DNA from: an uncultured Actinomycetes bacterium
Lineage (GTDB): Bacteria > Actinomycetota > Thermoleophilia > Miltoncostaeales > Miltoncostaeaceae
Assembly (NCBI GenBank): GCA_903896045.1
Contig: CAITWD010000030.1
Location: 1-60,837 of the forward strand
Reading direction: 5' to 3'
Length of the DNA: 60,837 bases
Positions 1 through 8,066 of this stretch are shown here, in pieces. Position 1 is the stretch's first letter; every line of letters starts with the position of its first letter. Below the pieces are notes generated by a model that saw nothing but the letters and a program-made list of their open reading frames with translations, was not told the origin of the DNA and searched no databases. The position numbers and the translations under genes are program-made.

Positions 1-956
1 ATGACGAGCAGGCAGCTTGACCGCGAGAAGCTCACCATCAGTCCGCCAAGCAGGAGCACGATGACAGCGGTGCCAATCATCAGCATGCGCGTTGACGGCC
101 GCAGCCACATCCAGGCCACTGCCGCGACAACCGCAATTGCCAGATAGCGCCCCATGATGTTTGGGTCATAAAAAATGCCGTTGACACGGAAGAATTGGCT
201 ATAGACGTCGGCTTGTTGGAGCTTCGTATTCCAAAAGATCCATCGCGTGGCGTATTGCACCAATGCGAGAACCGAAATTGCGCTGGCGAGCCCGATGGTG
301 ACTGCGGTCCCAATCGTGATGGCATATGGAATACGCCGCCACCACGCAATGACCGTGTAGAACAACAGCGGGAACGGGAGGTAAAAGAACACGATTTGGA
401 TCGCGGCGTCTTTTGTATCGCTCGTCCACAACACCGAGAGCAGTGTGAATGCCAAAAAGATACTGATCGGGAGATCAATTGGTGATGACGGGTCATCCTC
501 TGACGAGGCACCCCGCACGCGCTTCCAGAGGTAGGCGATCATCCCCCATGCGATCAGGAGATAGAGCGGGAGTAAGAGATTTCGTGACGTACCCCCGACA
601 GGGATCGGGACACGCACTGGCAGCGCTATGACAAGGGCGATCCACCATGCAACGGGCCAGCGTTGCACTCCCCAAGCACCGATCCCCAGCAATGCCACCG
701 CACACACCACTCCAGCAATCGTGATTGCGGCCAGCTCGGCAATACCAATTGGCCCCGCAATGAGGTGATGGAGGCGATGCCCGATACTTGCGGGTGCAAG
801 CGAGGCAGCCAAGATGCACCAGCTCATAAGCACGAGGAGAAGTCCGGTACAGCGAATTGCGAGACGTCGTGCACCGGGTATTGGCGTCATCAGGCCAACG
901 ATGCCGATGGCCCCGACGACCGCACCGATTTCGCGAGTCACGGTAAGCCCGCTCAT
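1..956 (-). CDS. O-antigen ligase/polymerase-like membrane protein (3' end outside window)
   Basis: A stop-free minus-strand reading frame runs from an ATG at 956 off the left edge, so the C-terminus is missing (318 codons seen). The start overlaps the stop of the upstream gene as ATGA, which indicates translational coupling. The translation is strongly hydrophobic, with many membrane helices. Near the visible end it reads FYDPNIMGRYLA, then a helix, then SFSRSS. A D-P-N-x-x-G segment followed by SxSRS is typical of Wzy/WaaL-type O-antigen ligases, which join or polymerise undecaprenyl-linked glycans outside the membrane. The family call is from this motif and topology; the substrate is unknown. 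Antisense ORFs over this stretch are arginine-rich shadows. Confidence 0.7.
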   Translation of the reverse strand, partial: MSGLTVTREIGAVVGAIGIVGLMTPIPGARRLAIRCTGLLLVLMSWCILAASLAPASIGHRLHHLIAGPIGIAELAAITIAGVVCAVALLGIGAWGVQRWPVAWWIALVIALPVRVPIPVGGTSRNLLLPLYLLIAWGMIAYLWKRVRGASSEDDPSSPIDLPISIFLAFTLLSVLWTSDTKDAAIQIVFFYLPFPLLFYTVIAWWRRIPYAITIGTAVTIGLASAISVLALVQYATRWIFWNTKLQQADVYSQFFRVNGIFYDPNIMGRYLAIAVVAAVAWMWLRPSTRMLMIGTAVIVLLLGGLMVSFSRSSCLLV

Positions 957-1990
957 GGAGTACTCCCAATGATCATGAGCGCGGTGCCGGTGGAGGTGGT
1001 TGCAGTGAGCCAGAGTCGGCGCGCCGGAATTCCGTGAGGAAGTTCAGCGGTTGCCGCCCCTGCGGTGGTGTGTATCGGATGACCGATTGGGGATCCAAGC
1101 GGTTGGCCGAGGGTGGTTCCCGTTGTGGTGCGACGGGTGAATTGCAGCACGACCGGTGTCGATGGCGGAAGAGCTCGACCGATGAGCGAAGCGAGATGCG
1201 CTGTCACGACCGGATGTGGAGGATTTGGGGTGAGCGTGAGGTCCCCGATCAGATTGCCGATCCAGCAGTTGGATACCTGATTGAAGGTAAATCCGTTGAC
1301 GGAGGTGGTGTGGATCGACACCTGCACAACACCCGGAGGCTGAAAACGCCTATCGGTTGTTCGTCCATTCCAATTCCAAATTGCGGGCGCCTGGGACGAT
1401 CCAACGAGGACGGCGTGAATCACACGACTACCGTTTTCATCGGTGCTGAATCGCACTGGGCCACTGGTTGGTGGAGTGACGGTGATCGCGCATTGCATTC
1501 CCCGCGCAAGGGTCCCAAGGTTTGCAAAGACGGTGTGCACGGTTGGAGCGGATGGACGTACGCGGTTGATCGTGACCCGACGACTTGCGTCAAAGCTCTT
1601 TTGGCCGGCAACCGCGAGCAGATGAAAGGTGTAGGTCCCGTCGGGCATTCGGTGCCCTGCGCTATTGGTGCCATTCCAGGCAAAAAAGTGTGCACCCTTG
1701 CTCAGCACTTGGTTGTTCACCAAGGTCCGCAGCACTGTTGTTGACTGGTTGACCGTCAACGTGACTCGACTCGCATTGCGGATATCTAGGGTCACTCGCG
1801 CGGTTGAACGTCCTCCCGGTGTATTCGGACTGAATGCAACCCGCGAATTAAAGTGGGCCACAATGGCCCCTTGCGTTGGGAATGCGAAGGGCAGCAGAAA
1901 TATCCCGAGAGCGACGAGAAATATTGCCAATAGCCCGATGCCGACTCCGGCCCGCCGCCGTTGGAGCATCTGGGGCGTCGGTGAGCTCAC
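953..1990 (-). CDS. membrane-anchored protein with FlgD-Ig-like repeats
   Basis: 345 aa from a GTG start. After a basic N-terminus (RRRAG, residues 11-15) there is one membrane segment at about 16-37, so the rest is probably outside the membrane. The exported part is rich in Thr, Val and Pro. It holds at least two FlgD-like Ig units: one with FFAWNGTNSAGHRMPDGTYTF around 103-123, and a second around 204-225 with WNWNGRTTDRRFQPPGVV. These W-N/D-G-x-x-x-x-G-x-x-x-P-x-G-x-Y patterns are characteristic of FlgD Ig folds. The gene is followed by the O-antigen-ligase-like gene with a 4-bp overlap, so a role in envelope or exopolysaccharide structure is plausible. No catalytic motif is visible. Confidence 0.6.
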   Translation of the reverse strand: MSSPTPQMLQRRRAGVGIGLLAIFLVALGIFLLPFAFPTQGAIVAHFNSRVAFSPNTPGGRSTARVTLDIRNASRVTLTVNQSTTVLRTLVNNQVLSKGAHFFAWNGTNSAGHRMPDGTYTFHLLAVAGQKSFDASRRVTINRVRPSAPTVHTVFANLGTLARGMQCAITVTPPTSGPVRFSTDENGSRVIHAVLVGSSQAPAIWNWNGRTTDRRFQPPGVVQVSIHTTSVNGFTFNQVSNCWIGNLIGDLTLTPNPPHPVVTAHLASLIGRALPPSTPVVLQFTRRTTTGTTLGQPLGSPIGHPIHTTAGAATAELPHGIPARRLWLTATTSTGTALMIIGSTP

Positions 1991-2143
1991 GTCGGCATCT
2001 CGTCGCTGCGGACAGGGAGCTCCCCGGGTCGATGCATCGCTATGCAGAGGATACCCAGCACGGGTGACAGCTTATCTGGCCGATCCCCTGATCTGGGATT
2101 GGAGGATATTTTCGTTGCACATTGCGGCCCGTGCTCGGCGACG

Positions 2144-3289
2144 TCAGGAGGCCGTCACCCGCCGAAGCTCCGCAATCGCAGTACCCAGGTGCTCCTCGCT
2201 ACTTGCGGCGAGCATGGGGTCTGCGAGCGGGGTCATGTTGACGATTTGCAGGTGGCGCGCCCCTGCGCGCACAATGCCGGCAAGTTGAGATGCAACGGTC
2301 TGCGGGGAGCCTGCGATGACGGTATCGAGGATGACCCCGTCGGGGACCTTTTCGGCGAGTTCCAGCGCATGAGCGCGCGTCAGACCCGATGGGACGAAGC
2401 TTGTCAATCCCATTACGCCTACGCCGAGTGGATGCTCGATTCCGTGGCGATGAAATGCTTCGGATGAGGCGGTAAGGGCGATAAATCGAAGGAGCAGCGA
2501 ACGTGTGGCCACGCGACGAGCATGTTCGTCATCCTCGGTCACTACGACGCGGACATAGCAGCCGGGGGTGATCGCATCGTCGTCGCGTCCTGCGGCCTGA
2601 CGACTTGCTTGTACCTGTGCCCACATGTGGGCGTAGGCCGCAGGATCTGGGCAGAGTGGAAGCCATCCATCTCCGAGTCGCCCCGTCATCTCGAGGCCCC
2701 GTGGCCCGTGGGCGGCAACCCAAATCGGCGGCGGCGTCGCACCAAATGGACGAAGACCTACTGCGACCGCACGGAGCGTGAGATGGCGGCCATTGAAGTC
2801 GACCTCATCGGGGGTTGCAAAGAGCATGCGCAGTACGGTGAGCGCCTCCTCCAGCCGACCTACCGGATGGTGATTTTCCATTCCCAGTGGTGCGAGGTTC
2901 AGCGATTCGCCGGTGCCGACTCCCAAAATGAACCGTCCCTCGGTGATGTGGTCAAGGGTGAGGGCAGTTTGGGCAAGCGCCGCGGGATGACGACGAACGG
3001 TGTCGGTGACGCCAACGCCAAGTCGCATCGTCGGTGCAACGTCCGCCGTTCCCGCAATCACAGCAAAAGGATCCATCCATACATGAGGACTTGGCTGCTG
3101 CTCGGCTTGCGGCACGAGGTCTTTCGTCCAAATCGAGGTCGGAAACCAATGAAGGAGGTGATCTGCCCACCACACCGCATCAAAGCCCTGTGCTGCACGA
3201 CGGGCGATGCCGGCACGAATACCTGCAATGGGTGGCCTGGCCGGCGCCGCGGCCGAAATTTCAAGAGGCGGTGTACCTGGGTTGGACAT
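2144..3289 (-). CDS. LLM-class flavin/F420-dependent oxidoreductase
   Basis: 381 aa, the usual length for luciferase-like monooxygenases, which use FMN or F420 in a TIM barrel. Recognisable blocks are GFDAVWWADHLLHW (about 35-48), LGVGVTDTVRRHPAALAQ followed by TLDHITEGRFILGVGTGE (about 90-126), and PPIWVAAHGPRGLEMTGRLGDGW in the middle. These match the F420-dependent branch of the family (methylene-H4MPT reductase-like and phthiodiolone ketoreductase-like proteins), but the substrate cannot be read from the sequence. The gene stands alone: 153 bp separate it from the FlgD-Ig gene and 174 bp from the GT20 gene, both on the same strand. The ATG start has no obvious ribosome-binding site. Confidence 0.8.
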   Translation of the reverse strand: MSNPGTPPLEISAAAPARPPIAGIRAGIARRAAQGFDAVWWADHLLHWFPTSIWTKDLVPQAEQQPSPHVWMDPFAVIAGTADVAPTMRLGVGVTDTVRRHPAALAQTALTLDHITEGRFILGVGTGESLNLAPLGMENHHPVGRLEEALTVLRMLFATPDEVDFNGRHLTLRAVAVGLRPFGATPPPIWVAAHGPRGLEMTGRLGDGWLPLCPDPAAYAHMWAQVQASRQAAGRDDDAITPGCYVRVVVTEDDEHARRVATRSLLLRFIALTASSEAFHRHGIEHPLGVGVMGLTSFVPSGLTRAHALELAEKVPDGVILDTVIAGSPQTVASQLAGIVRAGARHLQIVNMTPLADPMLAASSEEHLGTAIAELRRVTAS

Positions 3290-3463
3290 ATCCGAACCGG
3301 CCTGTGACGAGAGTGATTGACGTGACTGACATGTGACGACGCAGCGCTAGGGCGAATGTCGTCGATTTTTCCGCTGGAGTCAATCTTCGATGTCGCGTTT
3401 CGTGCGTGCGCGCTTCTCCTGTGGGACCGGACATCGAGCGACAGACCGAAGGGTCGTGGTGCA

Positions 3464-4954
3464 TTACCCGCGCGCGCTGTCGTGCGCCCGCTTTTCGGTG
3501 ATGTCCGTGCGCTGTGCGGTGATCCACTTTTCAATGTCGTTTTCATGCACGATGCGCTTGATGTGGAGGAGTCGCTCTTGGCGTTCATTCGCCGGCATCG
3601 TGAGCGCTTCATATAGGGCCTCGGCCTGGTGTTCGATATCGAAGGGATTCACCGATACCGCGAACGAGCCGAGCTCCTCGTGCGCCCCGGTGTTCTCACT
3701 CAAGATCATGACCCCATCGCGCTCATTCATGAGTGGGCCCTCTTTGGCGACAAGGTTCATTCCGTCGTAAATGGCATTGACCATCAGCACGTCGTAATGC
3801 TTATATGCGGCGACCGCGCGGGCCATATTGGATTCAATGCGCAAATCGATTGGCATCCAATCGGTGTTTCCATGCTTGGTATTGATGCGTGACACCGTTT
3901 CTTTGATCTTGGCCAGATAGTCGACGTATTCCGGTACGTCTTGACGAGATGGCTGGATAAGCGCCAGAAACGTGATCTCCTCCAGAAATTCGGGATACCG
4001 GTCAAGAAATACATCGAATGCCTGGAAGCCACGGATGGCATTTTTTGACAAATCAGCCCGGTCGACGCGGACAACGAGATGCGTGCGCCGGCGGCGAAGG
4101 ATTGCACCTTCTTCCTCCGCAACTTCGGGCGACTGTGCAATTGCTTCAAATGCCGGGGCATTGACCGAGATGGGATACGAGCGCACCCACACATCGCGGC
4201 CATGCCAGTGCACCAGACGTCGTTCATAATCGACGCGCAAGCCGAGGTGGTCCTCGCAACACAACAGGAAGTTTCTGGCATAGCGAGAGGTGTGGAAGGC
4301 AATGATGTCGTTGGCCAAAAGGCCTTCCAAAATAGCTTCGCGGATGTGGTTTGGCAGGACCCGCCAGTAGTCCGGTTGGCTCCACGGGATGTGCACGAAA
4401 AAGTGGAGAAATGCATCTGGATGTGCGGCGCGGATGATTCCCGGGGCGGTGTAGAGGTGATAGTCGTGCAACATCACGATTGCATCTGGGCGGCGCGCAA
4501 GCTCCTGGGAGACCACGTCGGCAAATTGGGCATTGGCGACCTGATAGCCATGTTCCCATGCATCGAGCTCGCCACGCCGAATGTCTGGCGCCTGAGAGAG
4601 ATTCCAGAGGTAGTGCTGGATGAACCACAGCATCGGATTGGCGATGATGTTGTAGTACTGGTCGTAGACCGTGGGATCGATCACGACGAATCGGCCTGCA
4701 GTGGTGCCGCGCTGGTCAGGGAGCGAGATCGCAGTGTTTCCGGCCTCCGCCTGCATGCGCGCGTCTTCATCCGAGATCGCCGCCGATATCCACACCACCG
4801 GGGTCAAGTCAACGAGCCCTGACAGTGCGGTGACAAGCCCACCTCCACCACGGATCGTTGTGGGGTGTCCGTCTGCATCGATATCAAAGGTGACGGGACC
4901 ACGATTTGAGACCAGAATGACTTCGTCGTGTCGTTCCGAGGTGGGTGGCGTCAT
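3464..4954 (-). CDS. GT20 glycosyltransferase, trehalose-6-phosphate synthase-like (divergent)
   Basis: 496 aa from the ATG at 4954, which overlaps the upstream stop as ATGA; a TTG 12 codons upstream is less likely. GT20 enzymes move glucose from a nucleotide sugar to a phosphorylated acceptor. Family features seen are SNRGP (16-20), GGGLVTAL (37-44), LWFIQHY (109-115), HDYHL (163-167), HIPW (188-191), FHTSRYARNFL (220-230) and DGMNLVAKE near residue 400. Where OtsA usually has DRxDYxKG, this protein has DRADLSKN (298-305), keeping Arg299 and Lys304 but changing the context. No OtsB phosphatase lies nearby, so trehalose-6-phosphate is only one possible product; glucosylglycerol phosphate is another. 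The gene is co-transcribed with the TreT-like gene. Confidence 0.75.
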   Translation of the reverse strand: MTPPTSERHDEVILVSNRGPVTFDIDADGHPTTIRGGGGLVTALSGLVDLTPVVWISAAISDEDARMQAEAGNTAISLPDQRGTTAGRFVVIDPTVYDQYYNIIANPMLWFIQHYLWNLSQAPDIRRGELDAWEHGYQVANAQFADVVSQELARRPDAIVMLHDYHLYTAPGIIRAAHPDAFLHFFVHIPWSQPDYWRVLPNHIREAILEGLLANDIIAFHTSRYARNFLLCCEDHLGLRVDYERRLVHWHGRDVWVRSYPISVNAPAFEAIAQSPEVAEEEGAILRRRRTHLVVRVDRADLSKNAIRGFQAFDVFLDRYPEFLEEITFLALIQPSRQDVPEYVDYLAKIKETVSRINTKHGNTDWMPIDLRIESNMARAVAAYKHYDVLMVNAIYDGMNLVAKEGPLMNERDGVMILSENTGAHEELGSFAVSVNPFDIEHQAEALYEALTMPANERQERLLHIKRIVHENDIEKWITAQRTDITEKRAHDSARG

Positions 4955-6261
4955 TGGCGATGGGTCAGGTTGGTGAGAATGCGCAGCCAATCTCGTAGGA
5001 GTCGTGGTGTGAGAAATTCCGCACGCACATGTTCTTTGCCTCGTTGCGCCATTGCCGCAGCGGAGCGGGGGTGGTCCATAATTTCACGCATGGAGTGCGC
5101 ACACTCCTCTGGCGAGCGCACGAGGTAACCGGTCACCCCATCTTCGATTTGCAGTGGAATTCCTCCAGTGTTACCACCAATGGTGGGACGCGCCTTCCAC
5201 ATCGACTCTGTCACCGTGAGGCCGAATCCCTCACGAGTCGATTTTTGCATGACCATATTGGCATGGACTTGGAAGGCATTGACCTCAAGTCCGCCGACGT
5301 TGTTGAGGTTGCTCAGGATGAATATGTCGCTATCACCCTGCGCATATTCCACTGTGCGGTTGTAATACTCCCAGCCCTCGGGGTCATCGCTTGCCATTGA
5401 GCCGATGAGCGCGAGCTGAAGTCCGGGAATGTGTGGGCGCGCAAGGCGATATGCATCGATCACTCCCAATGGGTCTTTCCAGGGGTCAAATCGCGACACC
5501 TGAAGTGCCAGGGGCCGCGTGAGGTCGAGGCCGAACTGGCCGACGATGTACGCTGCGTCCTCCGATGAGAGCGCCATATTTTTCGGGGTGAGCGGATCGA
5601 TTGCCGGAGGCACGATCACCACATTTGGAATATTGCCCTGAGGAACGTACTGAGCCATATGAAAGACGGTTGCGTCATACCCTTCGATCATGGGACGCAA
5701 ATATTCCAAGACCCCCGGGTTGGGATCAGAAAGATCGATGTGGCACCGCCAAATCCATTTGGCGTTTTCCAGAGTGGGGGTATTGCCGCGCAGGGCCAGC
5801 GGCTGAGGATCGTGGACGATCACGACGTCGTAGTCACCATCCAGACCACCGGCGTTGAGCAAGTTGTATCGCTCGAAGATGCGTTGTTCGGTTGGCGTGA
5901 TTCCCGTCGAGGAGCCTTGCAGGGCGTTATGGATGGTCTTGGTGACCTGAAAAAACTCTTCGCGGCCAAACATGACGCGCCATTCGGCGGCGATCCCGAC
6001 ATCGTTCATGAGCGGGACGAGGCTCGTAAGAATTTCGGCGACTCCTCCGCCGAAGCTTGTCGCGTTGATGTGACACACCTTGAGTCCGCGGAGTTCGTCG
6101 GCAAGCTCGGTGATTTCCGCGAGCAATTCATGGGCAACGATCGAGTGATAATCGGCCAAATGCTTCATGCCAACGTTAATTCGGGAAAGCACGATTGTCG
6201 TCCCTTGGGGTGTCGCCGTCCACTGCGTATCTCGGCAGGATCTTTTTGCGGCAGACATCAT
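4951..6261 (-). CDS. treT: trehalose synthase TreT-like GT4 glycosyltransferase
   Basis: 436 aa from tandem ATG codons at 6261; an internal ATG at 6171 (INVGMKHL) is an alternative. TreT joins NDP-glucose and glucose to give trehalose, reversibly. The N-terminal Rossmann half has the TreT signature HINATSFGGGVAEIL about 35 residues after LADYHSIV. It continues with IWRCHIDLS and VIVPPAIDPL. The C-terminal half has QVSRFDPWKDPLGVIDAY, SNLNNVGGLEVNAFQ and the GT4 donor motif STREGFGLTVTESMWKARP (E-x7-E), followed by GGNTGGIPLQI. The start lies 30 bp from the divergent M28-like gene. The next gene downstream is a GT20 enzyme, which puts two trehalose-type activities in one transcript. Confidence 0.82.
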   Translation of the reverse strand: MMSAAKRSCRDTQWTATPQGTTIVLSRINVGMKHLADYHSIVAHELLAEITELADELRGLKVCHINATSFGGGVAEILTSLVPLMNDVGIAAEWRVMFGREEFFQVTKTIHNALQGSSTGITPTEQRIFERYNLLNAGGLDGDYDVVIVHDPQPLALRGNTPTLENAKWIWRCHIDLSDPNPGVLEYLRPMIEGYDATVFHMAQYVPQGNIPNVVIVPPAIDPLTPKNMALSSEDAAYIVGQFGLDLTRPLALQVSRFDPWKDPLGVIDAYRLARPHIPGLQLALIGSMASDDPEGWEYYNRTVEYAQGDSDIFILSNLNNVGGLEVNAFQVHANMVMQKSTREGFGLTVTESMWKARPTIGGNTGGIPLQIEDGVTGYLVRSPEECAHSMREIMDHPRSAAAMAQRGKEHVRAEFLTPRLLRDWLRILTNLTHRQ

Positions 6262-6290
6262 CCTAGTCGTGGTCAAGCCCAAATCGGTGA

Positions 6291-8066
6291 ATGTGCGGGG
6301 ACAATCTCCTGATGCTCAATCGACGCGTGTACAGAATCGGGTGGCTGATCAGCATTGTGGGCGTGATCATCGTCTTGCTGACGCTGCAGTCTCCTGGAGG
6401 TTTGCCGCAGCCTGCCGTTCCGCCTGCGGTCAATGGCGCTGTCGTCGTCACGACAAGTCAGCAGCTCGTTGCTGTTGCCCCGAATCGCCTTCCCGGATCA
6501 ACCGGTGATGTACGTGCGGGTGCATGGGTTGCGCAACAGTTTGTGGCGATTTCGGGTTCCGCATTAGCCGCATCTGGACGTCCACACGTCATGCAGCAAC
6601 CCTTTCTTGCGCGATGGCGTGATCGGCTGATTGCGGGGAACAATGTCGCGCTGGAGTTGCCGGGAGCGACGACCGGGTCTGCGGCGCTTCCCGCCATTGT
6701 GATCAGTGCCCCGCGTGACATGCGTGCGGGTGCCCCGAGTGATGCAAGTGCGACAGGCATGATGGTTGCCCTTGCCCAATTGTCTGCATCGACCACCCAT
6801 CAGCGCCCCCTCATTTTTCTCTCGAGCGATGCAAGCACGGTGGGTAATGCCGGAATGCGGTGGTTTCTCGCGCATCGGCACCAAATTCAGGTCGCTGCGG
6901 TGATCAATATTGATGCGCCGGATGAATCCGTGAATCACGCGACATGGGTGTGGATTGATGGTCGCAATAACACCCATGCACTTGATCTTGGCCGTTGGGC
7001 TGGGACGGCGATCACCCGAGCGGGAGGTGTGCCAGCGTCCATGGAAAGTACCGGTGCTCAGCTTTTGGGACTGGCGGTACCGCAGACATTTGGGGACCAG
7101 GCACCCGTGATTGCCGACAACATCCCTGGGGTTACCATTTCGGGCCGTCCCGACACACCGTCATTTGGCGATGCGCAGCTCACACCGACACAACTCGGGA
7201 CGACTGGTGATGCGGTGCTTGGTCTCGCCGACGCGCTAGATGTCACTCAGACGATTCCTGGACCAACACAAGCGATCTTTTTTGCGGGTCGTCAACTCAG
7301 TGCGACGGCGATGCGCCTGATATTGCTCCTTCTGGTGTTGCCGGTCGTACTTGTCGGAATTGACCTCATCGTGCGGTTGCATCGGACGGGGCTCTCTGCC
7401 CGGGAAGGCGTGTCTGCGCTTGGATGGCGCCTGTTGCCATGGGGAGTTGCTGTGATCATCGGTGGAGCCCTTGGGCGGGCAGGCTTGTTGCCGACTATGT
7501 CAGCAGGCGTTCTTCCACTTCCCGGCGATGCACCCTTTCTTACCCGAAGTCTCATGGTGATCGTCGCAATGGCGGTCGCGGGTCTCGCGGTCGCCATGGT
7601 GGGTATTCCCAAGATCAATCGTCTTGGTTTGACGCCGGCGGCAGATGTCGCGGTGAGTTTGATCGCAGTGACCGCTGTGCTTGGAGTGGAGTGGGTACTA
7701 CGGCCAATGTCACTCGTGCTTCTTGCGATCCCCGTGCAGGCGGCGGCCGCGTCGCTCTTGGCATCACGGCGCTGGCAGCTTCTGGTGTGTGCTGTCCTTA
7801 TGGTCGTCCCGCTCGTCGCGCTCTCGGTATCGGTCGGAAATCAGCTCCATCGTGGCGCGGTATATGCGGCTTGGTATTTGATTGTCACCACACTGCAGGG
7901 TGGACGTGGGGTGGTCGGACCGATCCTTGGTGTCCTTGCAGTGGGCTGTGCATGCTCAGTGATTGCGATCGCCTATCGGCGCTTGACGAACACCCCCTAC
8001 GTTCCGACGGCTGCGTTGTGGCAGACCGCATGGGAACGTTTGCGCGCCCAAGGGGCACCCCGCTAG
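6291..8066 (+). CDS. membrane protein with degenerate M28 peptidase-like domain
   Basis: 591 aa from ATG 6291 (ATG 6312 is an alternative). One membrane helix at about 15-33 is followed by an extracytoplasmic domain of about 290 residues, then a block of about seven or eight helices. The domain follows the M28 aminopeptidase order: AGAWVAQQF, a core strand ending in VISAPRD, PSDASATGMMVALAQL (the usual N-D-N-x-S-G helix), LIFLSSDASTVGNAGMRWFL (usual F-x-x-x-x-E-E-x-G-x-x-G-S) and AVINIDAP. The metal-binding His and the catalytic Glu-Glu pair are replaced (SAPRD and SSDAST), so it is probably not an active metalloprotease. The layout resembles M28-like scaffold proteins with polytopic tails. 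The stop is shared with the convergent neighbour in CTAG. Confidence 0.6.
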   Translation: MCGDNLLMLNRRVYRIGWLISIVGVIIVLLTLQSPGGLPQPAVPPAVNGAVVVTTSQQLVAVAPNRLPGSTGDVRAGAWVAQQFVAISGSALAASGRPHVMQQPFLARWRDRLIAGNNVALELPGATTGSAALPAIVISAPRDMRAGAPSDASATGMMVALAQLSASTTHQRPLIFLSSDASTVGNAGMRWFLAHRHQIQVAAVINIDAPDESVNHATWVWIDGRNNTHALDLGRWAGTAITRAGGVPASMESTGAQLLGLAVPQTFGDQAPVIADNIPGVTISGRPDTPSFGDAQLTPTQLGTTGDAVLGLADALDVTQTIPGPTQAIFFAGRQLSATAMRLILLLLVLPVVLVGIDLIVRLHRTGLSAREGVSALGWRLLPWGVAVIIGGALGRAGLLPTMSAGVLPLPGDAPFLTRSLMVIVAMAVAGLAVAMVGIPKINRLGLTPAADVAVSLIAVTAVLGVEWVLRPMSLVLLAIPVQAAAASLLASRRWQLLVCAVLMVVPLVALSVSVGNQLHRGAVYAAWYLIVTTLQGGRGVVGPILGVLAVGCACSVIAIAYRRLTNTPYVPTAALWQTAWERLRAQGAPR

